Positions 10,170 to 23,700 of a DNA stretch of 64,000 bases are shown in pieces. The notes under the pieces were generated by a model. That model was not told the DNA's origin. It was given only the letters and a program-made list of their open reading frames with translations, and did not search any database. Position 1 is the stretch's first letter; every line of letters starts with the position of its first letter. Source of the stretch: Trichobilharzia regenti (lineage: Eukaryota; Platyhelminthes; Trematoda; Strigeidida; Schistosomatidae). The translations under genes and the position numbers were made by a program. The stretch is from the NCBI GenBank assembly GCA_944472135.2, contig OX235270.1, positions 81,725,168 to 81,789,167 on the forward strand, given 5' to 3'.

Positions 10170-13090
10170 TGTTAATCCCTGCAAAATATATCTTTGCAGA
10201 GATCTAACTTCTCTTTGAAAGCGTTCACCGATAAAGCTGATATTACTGAATCAGGTAAGGAGTTCCAATCATTGACCACTGTGTGAGAGGATCTAGATTC
10301 CGCATGTATTTTAATCCTCCTTGGTTTGAGCACCTTTTAGCGGTGACCCCGTAAATTTATCCTAGAAGGGGAGAAAAGTTTAGAAAGGTCAGTTCCTAAA
10401 TCACCCTTAATTATACGGTATGCTAAAACTAAGTCTCCTCTTTTCCTTCGGTATGATAACAGGAAGAGATTTAAATACTCCATCATTTTGTCATAAGGAA
10501 GGTGTGAGATAACACTAACTAATTTGGTTCCTACCCTTTGTACTCTTTCTAAGATATTTCCCTCCTTCTTAAAGCAGGGACCAGCCACTTGTATGCATTA
10601 TTCTAGATGGGGCGTGACATATGTTGCGTAGAGTACTTTGAACATAGATTCACCTAATCGTTTAAAAGCTCTTCAGAGTGCCCATAGCATTCGAAAAGCC
10701 TTAGCTGCTGCTGCATTGCAATTTAAAGTTGTTTTCAAATCATTGCTGATAATCATTCCTAGGTCCTTTTGTCCGTTAAAATCGGGTAGTTTTTGTGTCC
10801 CCTAGAGAGTACGACGTATAAGACTTCTGACTTAAGTGCATTACCGCGCTTTTCCTAGAATTTATTTCCAAACTCCACAGGTTCGAACACTCAGCTAATT
10901 TATCTAGATCACTTTGTAGGGCCGACCTATCCAGATCTTAATGTCGTCAGCAAATAATAATGAAGATGAATTAAGAATCCCCGGTAGCTCATTAACGTAT
11001 AGTAGGAACAGCAAGGCGCCTAATACAGTTCCCTGAAGCACTCCACTACATACTGCTTTCCACCCTGATAGTAAACCGTTAACGCCATATGCTTTCTACC
11101 TATTAGGTAGTCCCTAAACCACTTACATAGGCATTAGTATAGTCCGAAACCTTTAAGTGTACTAAGGAGACCTAGCTGGAATACTTTATCGAATGCTTTA
11201 CCAAGATCGATAAAAATCACGTCCAACAGAAGTTTTTATATCTGGCCTCAACTCAGTCTTCCCTAGCCGATAGTAGGTTTGTCAGGCAGGATCTTCCTGG
11301 TCGAGATCCATGCTGTTCTACCGCCAAAAAGCCATGTTTTTCCACGTGAGCTGATAGTTGATCCCTTATAAATGTTTCCAATAACTTTACTATAATGCAT
11401 GCCAAACTTACTGGCCTGTAGTCAGATTCCTATCGCCTGTTTCTCTCTTTGAAGATAGGGCTTATAATGGCGTCCTTCCAGTCTCTGGGTAGGTTAGCCT
11501 GGGTCAGAGACATTGGGAAAATCTCCGTAAGTGGAATATATATTATATCCGCCAAGGAAATTACCAGTTTAGGCTGAAGTCCATCGGGGCCACGTGACTT
11601 ACCTGGCTTCAGTTTAGGCAGTAGTTTGAGTGAGGACCTTTGTGTGCTCTACCACAATTGAGGGCATCCGAGTGGCGATGGTAGTGATCTCACAATATCT
11701 CTGGATGGTACGATCAGACAAGAAGACGCCACAAAAGTATTCAGAGAGGTTTTCAGCCTTTTCCTCGTCTGACTCAGTCGCTTCTCCACTAATGCCTATG
11801 AGTGACGGCATGCCACTGCTAATTTTAGTCCTACGTTTAATATACGAGTACAACCTTTTTGGGTAATGAACACAATCCAGTACTAGCTGTCTCTCGCACT
11901 CTATACGATTCTTGTTAACCATATACTAACAGAGATTTCGAATTTTGTGGTAGTCCTTCTGGAACTTTTCCCTTCCTGTCATAGCAAATCGGTCCTATAA
12001 GTTCTTCCTCCGTCTTAATATCCTCCTTCTTTCACCAGTAATCCAAGGGGACTCATGCGATAACTTTCGAGGATTGTACCAGGGTACAAAAGGTGAAGTA
12101 ACACAATCTAGTGTATTCCTAAATCCCACTCAAGCTTCCTCGACAGTCCGACTTGTATCAACTGACAAGTCAGCTACAGTTGCTGAGTTCCGAATTTTCG
12201 GTATATCCGCTTTCCAATTGTTTGGACGAGCAGATGTTGACGTGTATATGAGAGAATGAATCTCAGACGTAAAAGTATTGACTACGTGGTCACTGCTACC
12301 AAGCGGCGGTAAGCACCTAATGTTACCAACGTCCTCCTGGTGTGTTAGTACCAAGTCTAGAGTAGACGGATCACGTTCAGTGTGATACCGTGTTGGTGCA
12401 TGCATATGTTGCACGAGTGCACATTCAAGCACTGTCAGCGTGAGCTCCCTATTGAAACAGGTATACATACTAGTGGAGTTTAATTCCCCCCAATTAATAT
12501 GTGGAGCGTTAAAGTCACCAACAATCAGATACCTATTTCTACTACCCCACGCCCTCAAGTGATTTAGAACGAAGTCATCAGCTTGGCTAGCAGGACTTCT
12601 GTAAATAACTCCGATCGTTAAAGTGCCCTTGTTCAATAACTGATTCAGCTTGTGGCTTCACTGGTGCCGCTATCATGTACTTCTGACAGCGTTGACCTAA
12701 TCCCTAAGTCATCCCTGATGTAAAGCGCTAACTCGCCACCTTTCCGACTAATTACTCTGTCCATTCTAATACGGTTGTACCCAGGTATGAGTGGAGTTAA
12801 GTCTACTCCCACTAACAAGCATGTCTCAGTGACAGAAATCACATCAGGTTGTAGTCTCAGATAATTCTCCTAATTCGGTGAGCTTATTCCTAAGACTACA
12901 TGCATTCGTACAGCACACTAAAGCACCTACGTGTTCATTCAGCTTATGAAGAGAGATCTCGACAGCATCGGTTTTCGAAACCTTTTATCATTGATTTTGA
13001 ACGCGTTGTCGAGGATGGTCCTCCTGTCTATCTCGTTCCCTAAAACTATCTTAAGTAGTCGGCTGGAATTTCACTGGAATAACGAAGTTA
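10170..13090 (-). pseudogene. CR1-like LINE, near full length but decayed
   Basis: Read on the minus strand, recognisable pieces appear in the expected order. ORF1 end, around 13090-12990: SRLLKIVLGNEIDRRTIL. Endonuclease, 12900-12130: MISVTETCLL, then VGDFNAPHINW and LGSSDHV. RT linker, 11922-11614. RT core with DVIFIDLGKAFD (about 11190-11230), SGVLQGTVLGALLF and the catalytic FADD (about 10930-11040). C-terminal ERVQRVGTKLV and YRRKRGDLVLAYRI (10588-10337), then WNSLPDSV near 10270. Many stops and frameshifts interrupt the frames, so no functional protein is predicted. The 3' end is near 10170. This order and the motif set place it in the CR1/jockey group. Confidence 0.82.
12130..12842 (-). 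pseudogene. LINE apurinic-type endonuclease domain
   Basis: Two adjoining frames, 12842-12645 and 12636-12130, cover most of the exonuclease-endonuclease-phosphatase fold. Key residues still visible are the Glu of VTETCLL, the D-x-N of VGDFNAPHINW, the Asp-x-x-L of STLDLVLT and the terminal SDH of GSSDHV. A frameshift at about 12640 and another just upstream of 12842 disable it. In the family this domain nicks target DNA to prime reverse transcription. Confidence 0.8.
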
Positions 13091-14029
13091 AAGTGTGAGT
13101 GTGGTGATTTTTTAGATTTTTCCCGGACATATTGTTCGGTTCTGAGAAGTACGAAACACACAAATTCCAGGAAGGTCGTTTGGATAGCCGTTAAACTAAG
13201 TGCAGTTACCTTCATAGTGGTGGTAGGTCATACTGTGTTGGGGTTCCAAGAGCGAAGTCGTCCTGATGGGAAATAGGGACGTAGTAACAGTTTTCTGTTT
13301 TTGTGCTTCACAACCAGCAAGTCAAGTATGGTGTCTTTTCAACGCCGAGGACCGCACATATGGTAGACCAGCTGTGAGATTTTCATACTGACACAATTTC
13401 AGAATCCACTCCGAAAACGCGATGTGTGACTGGTCACAGGCAGTTGTACCTATGACTTTGCAGTGAAGCAACGTTACTCCTCTTTCTGTTCCAGGTGCTT
13501 CAGGGAAAATAATTGACGCAGACGCTTTCAGCCCTTATGAACACCTAGATTTATGAGATTCTAATTATTGTCCATGTACTTATTCTTCCTTCCGTATATT
13601 ATGACGAAGGATGAGTATGAGTATCGTGAAAAGTACATTGGCTGGCGCACCAACCTACCTGATATAATATTACTGTGTAACACTGTTTGACTTATCAAAA
13701 TAAAATCTTATCCATAATGGAGCTACCTAACCTATATTGTTTAGGTGCCAGGACAATTCTAAAGAGTGGAACAGTCCTGATGAATGTTTACTGACATTCA
13801 AAAAATATCTTACAAAGATTTGGATACTGTCATTTAACAAGACCTTTCTGCCAGTAAACCGTGAATTAAGCCGATCTTGATTTGTCTGCATAATCCTGAT
13901 GCGTCACCGAAAACGTCTGGTTGCTGAATTCGGGCACACTATGGAGTGTGTTAATTCCTCTCGAAGTATGGTTATCCGCTTGATATTAGTATTGTGGATG
14001 CTGTTGAGATGTTGGCACCATTTTAACGC
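13091..14029. other. Intergenic, no gene seen
   Basis: Mixed-composition sequence between two LINE remnants. Parts may be the eroded 5' end of the minus-strand LINE, but no frame could be supported. Confidence 0.35.
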
Positions 14030-14690
14030 AGACCGTTTACATATGAATGTCTGTTCAGAGTTATTTCCTTAGTCGTTTAATATTGCATTTCAAACGTGAG
14101 TACATAGGTGTTTTGATTTACTTCAGTGAAACACTGTCTCCGAGAAATCAAATAACCATCACATATTTTTGTCAACCATGCTGTTCTCTCCCCTTTTATT
14201 TTTATATTTTACTCGTGACTTGCCTCTTTCGGATGAAATCAACTTCGCTAAATACACTGATGACCTGACAGTTTCATTGCCAATGTCGTCTCAATCCGAC
14301 TGTTTCAAACAGTAGATTTTTGTCGGACACTAGCTAAATGGTCTTACCTTAAATTTCTAACAGCTAACTTCACCTTCAGGCATAAACGTGGTCTACACGA
14401 ATAGGTCTGTTGAAAAGATGCTTGTAAAACAGATGGCACTGAAATAAAAGCTAAGTCAAGCATAAAGTACCTTGGAATAATTAAATCCTCTGACTATTTT
14501 TGGTCACCCAATATCTCTCTGATTTCTAAGGAAATGTCCTATATAACCATCTATATGAAAAAGTTAAGACAGTCAGGAATCACTCCAACTCTACTTTTAC
14601 AAATTAGCAACCCTTACCTATTACCTGTTCTTTATTGCTCTCCCTTGATATTTCCTTGGGCAACAATAAACGAACTGTCATATTTATGGT
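14030..14690 (+). pseudogene. LINE reverse-transcriptase fragment
   Basis: The plus strand encodes DLPLSDEINFAKYTDDLTVS, matching the region around the catalytic x-DD box of non-LTR reverse transcriptases (normally YADD, here YTDD), followed by a decayed downstream segment with several stops and a remnant resembling the K-x-LG-I strand. Only about 200 codons remain and the clade is uncertain. Confidence 0.6.
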
Positions 14691-17139
14691 TTCACTATTC
14701 CAAATAATTTATAATTTTAGCTACTAATGCTATCATCATTAATTTATCCTTTTTGTACGTTTTCGACCTTATTGCCATTGCTGCTATTATCAATCCGGGT
14801 TACTTATGCCCTGTAATAATTTCGTTTTTTCCAGTTGTCGAGTGAATTAGACCCATTATTGTAACAAATGCTGAGAATTCCATATCTTAACATAAGTAAT
14901 CATTTCGAATAAAGCCAATTACTATATTTATTATTATTAACATTATTGTTACTATTAAAGTAGTCTTCAACCTTCCCGTTAGTAATTATGTGTTTACGAA
15001 CCTGCATGTAGCATCATTTCGTATCTTTAATCTTAATAGCTATGGATCACAGTTTTTAAAATAAAATATCTAATTTTAAATTTTCTATTATTGTTTTTAA
15101 TATACGAACCTTATTTACAATATTCATTCATTTCTCCTTGGGTTGAACAAGACATCTTATACTTTATTCTTAACTGCAACCATAAGCGGAGTTTATGGGT
15201 TAGTCTCACTGACGTCTTATTAGCATTATTCAAATGTCTGTTGTGTATTTTTATAATGTAAACCTGATGAACTGATTTAGCAACTGTGAAGGGAATAAAG
15301 TTTTGAACAACTTTATGCCCTCATGGTGAAAACTTCATATTTTTATCGGACACAGTGAACAGTTGCCATATTGTAACTGTTGCTTTCTTTACTATTGAAA
15401 ATCCAAGTTTCTCAGCATCCATAGTTACACCTAGAAGGCTGAGACACAACAGTTGTTGGCAACGAAATATCGATATGTAAGTTCAAAAACCACGTTAAGT
15501 TAGCGGCTCTGGGTTCGGAATTTGTGCAACAAACCATGAATCAGAACTCCATTAAAAGCTAATTCTAACAAATGGTGCCTTAGCGTTTTAATTTCTTTGG
15601 TAAAATGTAAATTAATCAAGTGTAGTAAATGATATATGGATAGCTAATGTAACAGGTATTTTGGTCTGATAACATATTATTACAATTTTTTTTCAGTTTC
15701 TCGTAATTTACTTTAGTTTTAGTCATATTGTTTTGTTTTGTAAGGTAACCATTATGAGTTTAACTCTTCTTATTTTAGGGGTTCAGGATGAGAAAACAGT
15801 ATTCTTTAACATGAAGTTTGTCTAATATGTCATTACAATTTCCAACTTACTATTCGTAAATAAGGCTACAACAGCAATTGTTTATGTACCTTTATGCTTC
15901 TTGTTCAACTGGAGATGAACATGATCTGTTGTACTATGCCTGTACAGTTAACAATTCTATTGTTTTACAGGGGATTATTACATTATAAAAGCATTTGATA
16001 ATAAACATAATGATAATTGAGAAGTTAGTTTTTCTAAAGTATGACTGATACAAAGGTGAATTCCGCCGTCAACCAACTTCAGTTCAAGAACTATTGAAAA
16101 CGAGGGACTAGTGGGTAGAACTCTTATAAATTGTAAGACTTTCACGTAATATATAGTGTAATTAAAGGCTTTTAGGGTAACTGATGGGAAGAAGTTGATC
16201 GAATGAATCTCAGCTTAGAACATACTTGAAATATGTGTACATATAGTTCATTCGTTCTGAAATATTAATTATTCATTTAACGGATTATTACTGGCGTATC
16301 TTATTTAACAAGGGGTTTCAAAACTCTACAGCAGTTACCAGGTTTCTTAATTTCAGATTTTCCTCTTAAATGTCTTCAGCTATTTAACATCGAAAACTAA
16401 CATTCATTCAGAGAATAACTGATTCCAAAATCAACAAGTCATTCCTGAAGATTAATGAACTTCAAATCGTCACTGTTGTCATTTGACATAGTTTAAAGTG
16501 TACAAAATATTGTGATCTAATTGAATTTGATCTGTGGACTGATAATCTTTTTAAATATTTATTATACTAACAAACAGAATATATTGGATGACTAGTGTAA
16601 GTTACGAATTATCAAGTATTTGTAAAGAAAGATAACAGGAAAGTAAATACCTTGTCTTTTCTTCATTTGAGTTTCATTCTGTAATACATATTTCATTTGT
16701 GTGCAAATCAGTTTGTGCGTAAGCGATGTAAATATAATAAGCTTGTCTTAATTTAGTCTTTTTGATTTAAGTAACTGGAAATTGTTTTCCCATCATAATT
16801 GATTTGTGCTTATCATGCACCTTTCTTTTCTTTCTGTTTGATGTATTTTATTTCTTCTTCCGTCAAAAAGCCAGTATGACGTTTCTTAATGTTACATCTA
16901 TAAAATAAGTTCAGATATATGAATGTGTAGAAATTTTAGAATTATATAAAGATCTCATGTTTACGTTGAATTAGTTAACTGAATGATTTTATATGAGGTG
17001 ACTCAAACAGCATGACCATTTTGTTACAACATTCTATCCCACTATTGTGAAATTATGGTCTGACAAACGCTGTCATTTAAACAAGACATGGGTTTATTTT
17101 TTTGTGATTGCACACTAGTCGGTAACTAGTGTAATCTGT
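14691..17139. other. AT-rich intergenic, nothing recognised
   Basis: About 2.4 kb of AT-rich DNA with short homopolymer and ATT runs. No open frame longer than about 60 codons with coding character was seen on either strand. Confidence 0.4.
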
Positions 17140-17400
17140 CTGTTCCTATCTTCGGTGCAGATTGAATTCTATCAGTCATGCTTGCAATGTGGCCACCATG
17201 CTGCTAGGTGGGTCACCATTACGGTGCACTGGGAATTGTTAGTATTAGATGGTTGAAGGCAATCGGCAGGAAGCCTTGGACCTAGGTTCCGTGCTAGTTG
17301 GTACTTACCAGTCGGTAAGGCGTATCTGCAACGTCGAAGGAACTCATGTCCCATTCCTCTAAGATTCAAACCCTCGTCACCCAGTGCTGCAGACAGAGAC
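17140..17400. repeat. Possible dispersed repeat island
   Basis: A 260-bp island clearly richer in G+C than its surroundings, with sharp edges. Its composition resembles that of the other dispersed elements here, but no family was recognised and no second copy was found in the window. A small minus-strand frame inside it has no coding signature. Confidence 0.3.
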
Positions 17401-18732
17401 GTTAGTTATACAAACTACTTTTTCAGTCTTACATATTGCTTAAAAAAACCTAAGTTCGATTATACTTTTGACAGTGGAATATGTCGAATCAGTCTGGCCG
17501 TTGGGATTACAGTATTCTGACAATTTTGAAATAGACTGTAACATTGAAGAAATACTCTGAGTGGTTAACTATAATGATTATGATCACGGATCAAAAGTCA
17601 AATTAGTTAATATTTACAGTGACTTATGAAGAAATTAAGAAGTCAATGTACAGTTAAGAAATGCACACCGAACCCTTCACGATGAATGAAGCCGTTTTAA
17701 GACAAGTCTGAATGGCTTAATTTGATATCAAAAACTAATAATCCCAGTAGGATGTATAGTGTTGTTAAAGTTCATAAACACAAGAGTATAAATACTTCTG
17801 GACTATACTAAAATACTAAATACTATACTAAAGAGGTGTATCAGTTTTAGTTTTTCACATTAAACTCTAAAATACAACTGCATTTAAAAAAGTGAAATGC
17901 ACAAGCTCTTTCTACAAAAAGTAGAAGTTTGTGGTTCTTCCACTAAGACTGATACAAGGTTTAGAGCTTTTAAGTTTTTGGATGGTGAATAGAACTGAGA
18001 TATTGTAGTCGATTTTAAGCCAACAGCCAAGCCTATTAATTATGCATTTATTTTATACAGACCCACGAGTATCAATGCAGCCGATTTTGGCTTGATATAC
18101 AAATGCAAGTAATTGTTCTTCAAACAAGGGAAGATATTCGTCGTTTTGCTAATTTGAAATAAATTAATGAAGTTGATTTCAGTTGAGTTAGTGTGTCTAC
18201 GTAGAAACTTTATCGCTAGTTCTATTGAAGAAAGAAAATTATATATTTCATAACAACTTGGTCAATACTTCCTAAACCTCCTCCAGGAACCAGTCTGCAT
18301 CCATGGAAGTGGTCAGTCACCACAGCCAATTTAGTTTTGTCCATATCGTGAATACCCACATCTGACAGGTTGCATTAAACCCCAAAACAGATAGGCAGTA
18401 TTTTTGATAACTAACTCCTTATAACATCTGAATAGTGGAGTTTATAAATCTGGGTTTCATTGTGTAATATGTTGAGTCTTATCTTTTCACTCCACTATTC
18501 ACTGAATCGTGCATGTCTGGAAGCTTGTCTTATGTAAATGTAAGGAAGCTATGCAGGTAATCGACTGCTTTCTTCTACCAACAGCTGTTCGTAGACTGGT
18601 AGGCTGTTAAGTGGAATGAATTAGTACATATAAATGACTGTTTATAATCTTCGATTATTAAGCTGAGTATATTTCCGATCAAACTTATGCGTTGCACTGC
18701 AGACTTGTGGAACTGACGATGCAACTAGGCGG
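17401..18732. other. AT-rich intergenic, nothing recognised
   Basis: No coding frame or RNA gene is supported. A moderately GC-richer patch near 18280-18400 may be an eroded repeat. Confidence 0.35.
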
Positions 18733-18993
18733 TCAACCTGAGACCGAGCACTTCGGTCCAATCAATCGACGGGAAAAATCTCAAATTCAATAAAATTAAT
18801 ATGACCCGTTGCACAAGAGGTGGCTCTCGTGGCCCAAGTGGTCTAGTGGATAACGCTTTGGCGTTTGAAACTATGGGTACTGGGTTCGAGCCTCGGTGGG
18901 AACATCATCACTCACTGAGAAATGCAGGTATATCCAGCTGACGAGTCCCAAATAGGACGAAATGCGCATCCTGGATTCCACTGCTAGTCACCA
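18733..18993 (+). mobile_element. tRNA-derived SINE (SM-alpha-like), copy 1
   Basis: Begins tcaacctgagaccgagcac and contains a tRNA-like core with an A-box-like gtggtctagtggataacg and a B-box-like ggttcgagcc. The same arrangement is found at 57871-58139, so it is a dispersed element and not a tRNA gene. It resembles the schistosome SM-alpha type, a name given from general knowledge and not verified here. It would be transcribed by polymerase III and copied by LINE enzymes. Confidence 0.75.
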
Positions 18994-19552
18994 TCCACCA
19001 ATTAGAAATGGAAGATTTGCTACACAGGCCTTTATCATTCAGGACTCAGTTCACAGACTTGACAAAACAGTAAATCTTGTCTAATCCAAAATCAGTGGAT
19101 GAAAACTTGTTAGTTATCATGATGGAAATCCTGTTTTACCGTATTCAGTCTGCTGGTAAATATTGAATGTATTCAAAGGATGAGAGATAATTCAGTATTG
19201 GTTTCCTGATATCATGGAAAAACGTGACTGGTACGAAAGATATTTACCTCACTTTAGTTACATAAACCGTAATAATTTCTCCGTTACACGCTTCATATTT
19301 TCATACGGAAATCTGGTAAGGCATTTAAGGAATGATTTCCAAACGGTCTATATTTTGAGAAAAAAATGTAGAAGTATATAGGTGGCAGAGAAAAACCTAG
19401 TTTACGTATTACTGCTGTCACATATTAATTGAGTCAATGAGCTACACATAGAAGTTAACCAATTCAGTCACGCAGTCTTATTTAATATTAATATTTAATA
19501 AATGTCAAAAACTAGTAGCATGATTAGTCTCAAATTATATTAAAAGTACATC
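18994..19552. other. Downstream flank of the secreted-protein gene
   Basis: AT-rich with no supported frame. An ATTAAA variant on the minus strand within 19480-19510 could serve as the polyadenylation signal of the adjacent minus-strand gene. Confidence 0.35.
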
Positions 19553-19855
19553 TTACCCCCATAATTCTGCACCGCATCTGTCGCGAACACAAGTTGCAAA
19601 ACTCAGTGTTGGAGGTTGTGAATGATCAGCTTGTCCACGTAAACAACAACTGTTCATAACTTTCATAATTTGTTTTCTATTCTTTGGAAAATTTCTCCAT
19701 AACGAACGTATAGCTTTTGAGCATTCTTCATACTGATTACCACACTGTTGAACACATTTGTCAAAATCCGCTTTACTTAGTTTAAGCCCGTGATAATCAG
19801 CTTTACAAGAATTCATATGCAAAACAAACAGCAGGCAGAATAAAAATCTATGCAT
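19553..19855 (-). CDS. Small cysteine-rich secreted protein
   Basis: 100 codons. Residues 1-19 form a clear signal peptide (hydrophobic FLFCLLFVL core, predicted cleavage after CKA), so the product should be secreted. The mature part is about 81 residues with seven cysteines at positions 34, 38, 45, 70, 71, 89 and 94, in the pattern C-x3-C-x6-C-x24-CC-x17-C-x4-C, which implies a disulphide-stabilised fold. No known family was recognised. A TATA-like atataaaa lies about 58 bases upstream of the ATG. The stop TAA is embedded in ggtaaga, a possible splice donor, so this could be the first exon of a longer gene. Its base composition and intact frame set it apart from the decayed repeats around it. 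Confidence 0.62.
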   Translation of the reverse strand: MHRFLFCLLFVLHMNSCKADYHGLKLSKADFDKCVQQCGNQYEECSKAIRSLWRNFPKNRKQIMKVMNSCCLRGQADHSQPPTLSFATCVRDRCGAELWG

Positions 19856-19912
19856 TTTGCCAAATTTAGAATAAATATCACATAGGCGCAGTATAAATAC
19901 ACATGCAACGTG

Positions 19913-19920
19913 TTTTATAT
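19913..19920 (-). promoter_or_regulatory. TATA-like box for the secreted-protein gene
   Basis: The minus strand reads atataaaa, 58-65 bases upstream of the start codon at 19855. Its position suits a core promoter with a short leader, though AT-rich DNA gives such matches often. Confidence 0.35.
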
Positions 19921-20710
19921 GTTACCTGGTTAAATTTTCTAATTGTTTAGATTGAACAAAGTGTATCCCATGCTGAATATTGGACGGTACATTATAATAT
20001 GTGTGTTAAGGGTGGTGGGGTGATATATAGATACTGATATTACAGGAAGTCAGAAAATCGTTAGTAAATACGACAAGATGCCACTGACCGGATATAGCAT
20101 GTAAACGATGCACCTGAGATAAATGTTAGTGAAATTTGAAAGGCAAATAAATACAATGATTGGCTGGTCAGTATACCAATTACAGGACTTAAAACAAGTG
20201 TTGATACTGATATATTGCTGAAAATAATCATGATAACTTGGCAAAAAATCTGAATTATATTATTATTATTTCTCTTTTGAATCTCTGTTTAATCTCTTAT
20301 ATTGCTTTGTGAAATACATAGGATGTGCAAAATCGAAAACCGACACATCTGTTGAGAGTTAGAGGATGAGACCAGCCATCCAGCGGAAAACTCCCGAAAG
20401 AGATAAAACCCGAATTGCTAAAATTTATCCAAACCATTTAGGTAGAGCCATAAAAAACAAAAGAAACTAAACAAATTTCGCAAGCAAAACAACAAAACAA
20501 TAAGGAAATCAGAAAAATGAGGAATTGGTCAAAAAGAAAACCTCGAAGAAACAGGCAAATATGACATTACGAGAAGCCACAAACTTAAAGAAAAAACCAA
20601 AGAACCAAAAAAAAGAAAATCAGAGAAAAAAACTTAACTGAAATTAAAAAAAAATACTAGGATCGAAATGTAGAGAAGATTACACAATATTTGAAGAACA
20701 AAAAGGAAGA
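19921..20710. other. Left flank of the satellite array
   Basis: No gene is supported. Bases 20440-20700 are extremely A-rich on the plus strand (many aaac/aaag runs) and stop abruptly where the first satellite unit starts. This could be an A-rich element tail or simple-sequence DNA; no family was recognised. Confidence 0.4.
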
Positions 20711-23700
20711 GTGAAAGCTTTCGCGGATACTCACTGACATCCACCTAATATAGACAAGAGATCCAGCCAACTCGCTTCGATCATCACAACTACTCAGGAT
20801 GATTCGTTACACGGTTCGCAGAAATTCTCAAACAAATGTCTATCAAAATACAAATACACATACACCTTGAATGATTTCTCCTCGTTGTGCACGTAATCCG
20901 GCGACTCAGTTACTAATATCTCTCTCACATAACAAACAGGTTTCCCGCTCCCATGTCGATATTTTCAAGAAGTCTCTCAACCATCCAGAGGAAGTGACTA
21001 ACAGCTACCGAGAATTCGCTTCACAGACAACACATAATATACACTGGACATTCGTGCCACTCACACGGATGATCAGAAGTACTCTGGCTGATTTATTTAC
21101 ACGGTTATCACAAATCCTCACCACATCCTCTGACATCACACAAACACACATATTATTTCTCCTCATCCTATTCCTCCTCCTGATCGAAATGTCTGCTTCG
21201 TCTCAATATGCAACCTTGTCTTCTCCATATCCATGTATTGAAGACTTCTTTGAAGACTGAACAGGTAGAGTGACAGCTTTCGCGGATACTCACTGACATC
21301 CACCTAATATAGACAAGAGATCCAGCCAACTCGCTTCGATCATCACAACTACTCAGGATGATTCGTTACACGGTTCGCAGAAATTCTCAAACAAATGTCT
21401 ATCAAAATACAAATACACATACACCTTGAATGATTTCTCCTCGTTGTGCACGTAATCCGGCGACTCAGTTACTAATATCTCTCTCACATAACAAACAGGT
21501 TTCCCGCTCCCATGTCGATATTTTCAAGAAGTCTCTCAACCATCCAGAGGAAGTGACTAACAGCTACCGAGAATTCGCTTCACAGACAACACATAATATA
21601 CACTGGACATTCGTGCCACTCACACGGATGATCAGAAGTACTCTGGCTGATTTATTTACACGGTTATCACAAATCCTCACCACATCCTCTGACATCACAC
21701 AAACACACATATTATTTCTCCTCATCCTATTCCTCCTCCTGATCGAAATGTCTGCTTCGTCTCAATATGCAACCTTGTCTTCTCCATATCCATGTATTGA
21801 AGACTTCTTTGAAGACTGAACAGGTAGAGTGACAGCTTTCGCGGATACTCACTGACATCCACCTAATATAGACAAGAGATCCAGCCAACTCGCTTCGATC
21901 ATCACAACTACTCAGGATGATTCGTTACACGGTTCGCAGAAATTCTCAAACAAATGTCTATCAAAATACAAATACACATACACCTTGAATGATTTCTCCT
22001 CGTTGTGCACGTAATCCGGCGACTCAGTTACTAATATCTCTCTCACATAACAAACAGGTTTCCCGCTCCCATGTCGATATTTTCAAGAAGTCTCTCAACC
22101 ATCCAGAGGAAGTGACTAACAGCTACCGAGAATTCGCTTCACAGACAACACATAATATACACTGGACATTCGTGCCACTCACACGGATGATCAGAAGTAC
22201 TCTGGCTGATTTATTTACACGGTTATCACAAATCCTCACCACATCCTCTGACATCACACAAACACACATATTATTTCTCCTCATCCTATTCCTCCTCCTG
22301 ATCGAAATGTCTGCTTCGTCTCAATATGCAACCTTGTCTTCTCCATATCCATGTATTGAAGACTTCTTTGAAGACTAAACAGGTAGAGTGACAGCTTTCG
22401 CGGATACTCACTGACATCCACCTAATATAGACAAGAGATCCAGCCAACTCGCTTCGATCATCACAACTACTCAGGATGATTCGTTACACAGTTCGCAGAA
22501 ATTCTCAAACAAATGTCTATCAAAATACAAATACACATACACCTTGAATGATTTCTCCTCGTTGTGCACGTAATCCGGCGACTCAGTTACTAATATCTCT
22601 CTCACATAACAAACAGGTTTCCCGCTCCCATGTCGATATTTTCAAGAAGTCTCTCAACCATCCAGAGGAAGTGACTAACAGCTACCGAGAATTCGCTTCA
22701 CAGACAACACATAATATACACTGGACATTCGTGCCACTCACACGGATGATCAGAAGTACTCTGGCTGATTTATTTACACGGTTATCACAAATCCTCACCA
22801 CATCCTCTGACATCACACAAACACACATATTATTTCTCCTCATCCTATTCCTCCTCCTGATCGAAATGTCTGCTTCGTCTCAATATGCAACCTTGTCTTC
22901 TCCATATCCATGTATTGAAGACTTCTTTGAAGACTGAACAGGTAGAGTGACAGCTTTCGCGGATACTCACTGACATCCACCTAATATAGACAAGAGATCC
23001 AGCCAACTCGCTTCGATCATCACAACTACTCAGGATGATTCGTTACACGGTTCGCAGAAATTCTCAAACAAATGTCTATCAAAATACAAATACACATACA
23101 CCTTGAATGATTTCTCCTCGTTGTGCACGTAATCCGGCGACTCAGTTACTAATATCTCTCTCACATAACAAACAGGTTTCCCGCTCCCATGTCGATATTT
23201 TCAAGAAGTCTCTCAACCATCCAGAGGAAGTGACTAACAGCTACCGAGAATTCGCTTCACAGACAACACATAATATACACTGGACATTCGTGCCACTCAC
23301 ACGGATGATCAGAAGTACTCTGGCTGATTTATTTACACGGTTATCACAAATCCTCACCACATCCTCTGACATCACACAAACACACATATTATTTCTCCTC
23401 ATCCTATTCCTCCTCCTGATCGAAATGTCTGCTTCGTCTCAATATGCAACCTTGTCTTCTCCATATCCATGTATTGAAGACTTCTTTGAAGACTGAACAG
23501 GTAGAGTGACAGCTTTCGCGGATACTCACTGACATCCACCTAATATAGACAAGAGATCCAGCCAACTCGCTTCGATCATCACAACTACTCAGGATGATTC
23601 GTTACACGGTTCGCAGAAATTCTCAAACAAATGTCTATCAAAATACAAATACACATACACCTTGAATGATTTCTCCTCGTTGTGCACGTAATCCGGCGAC

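Noticed and set aside
17172..17369. 65-codon minus-strand frame as a gene
   Set aside because: It lies in a GC-richer island likely to be a dispersed repeat and has no domain, signal peptide or neighbouring promoter.
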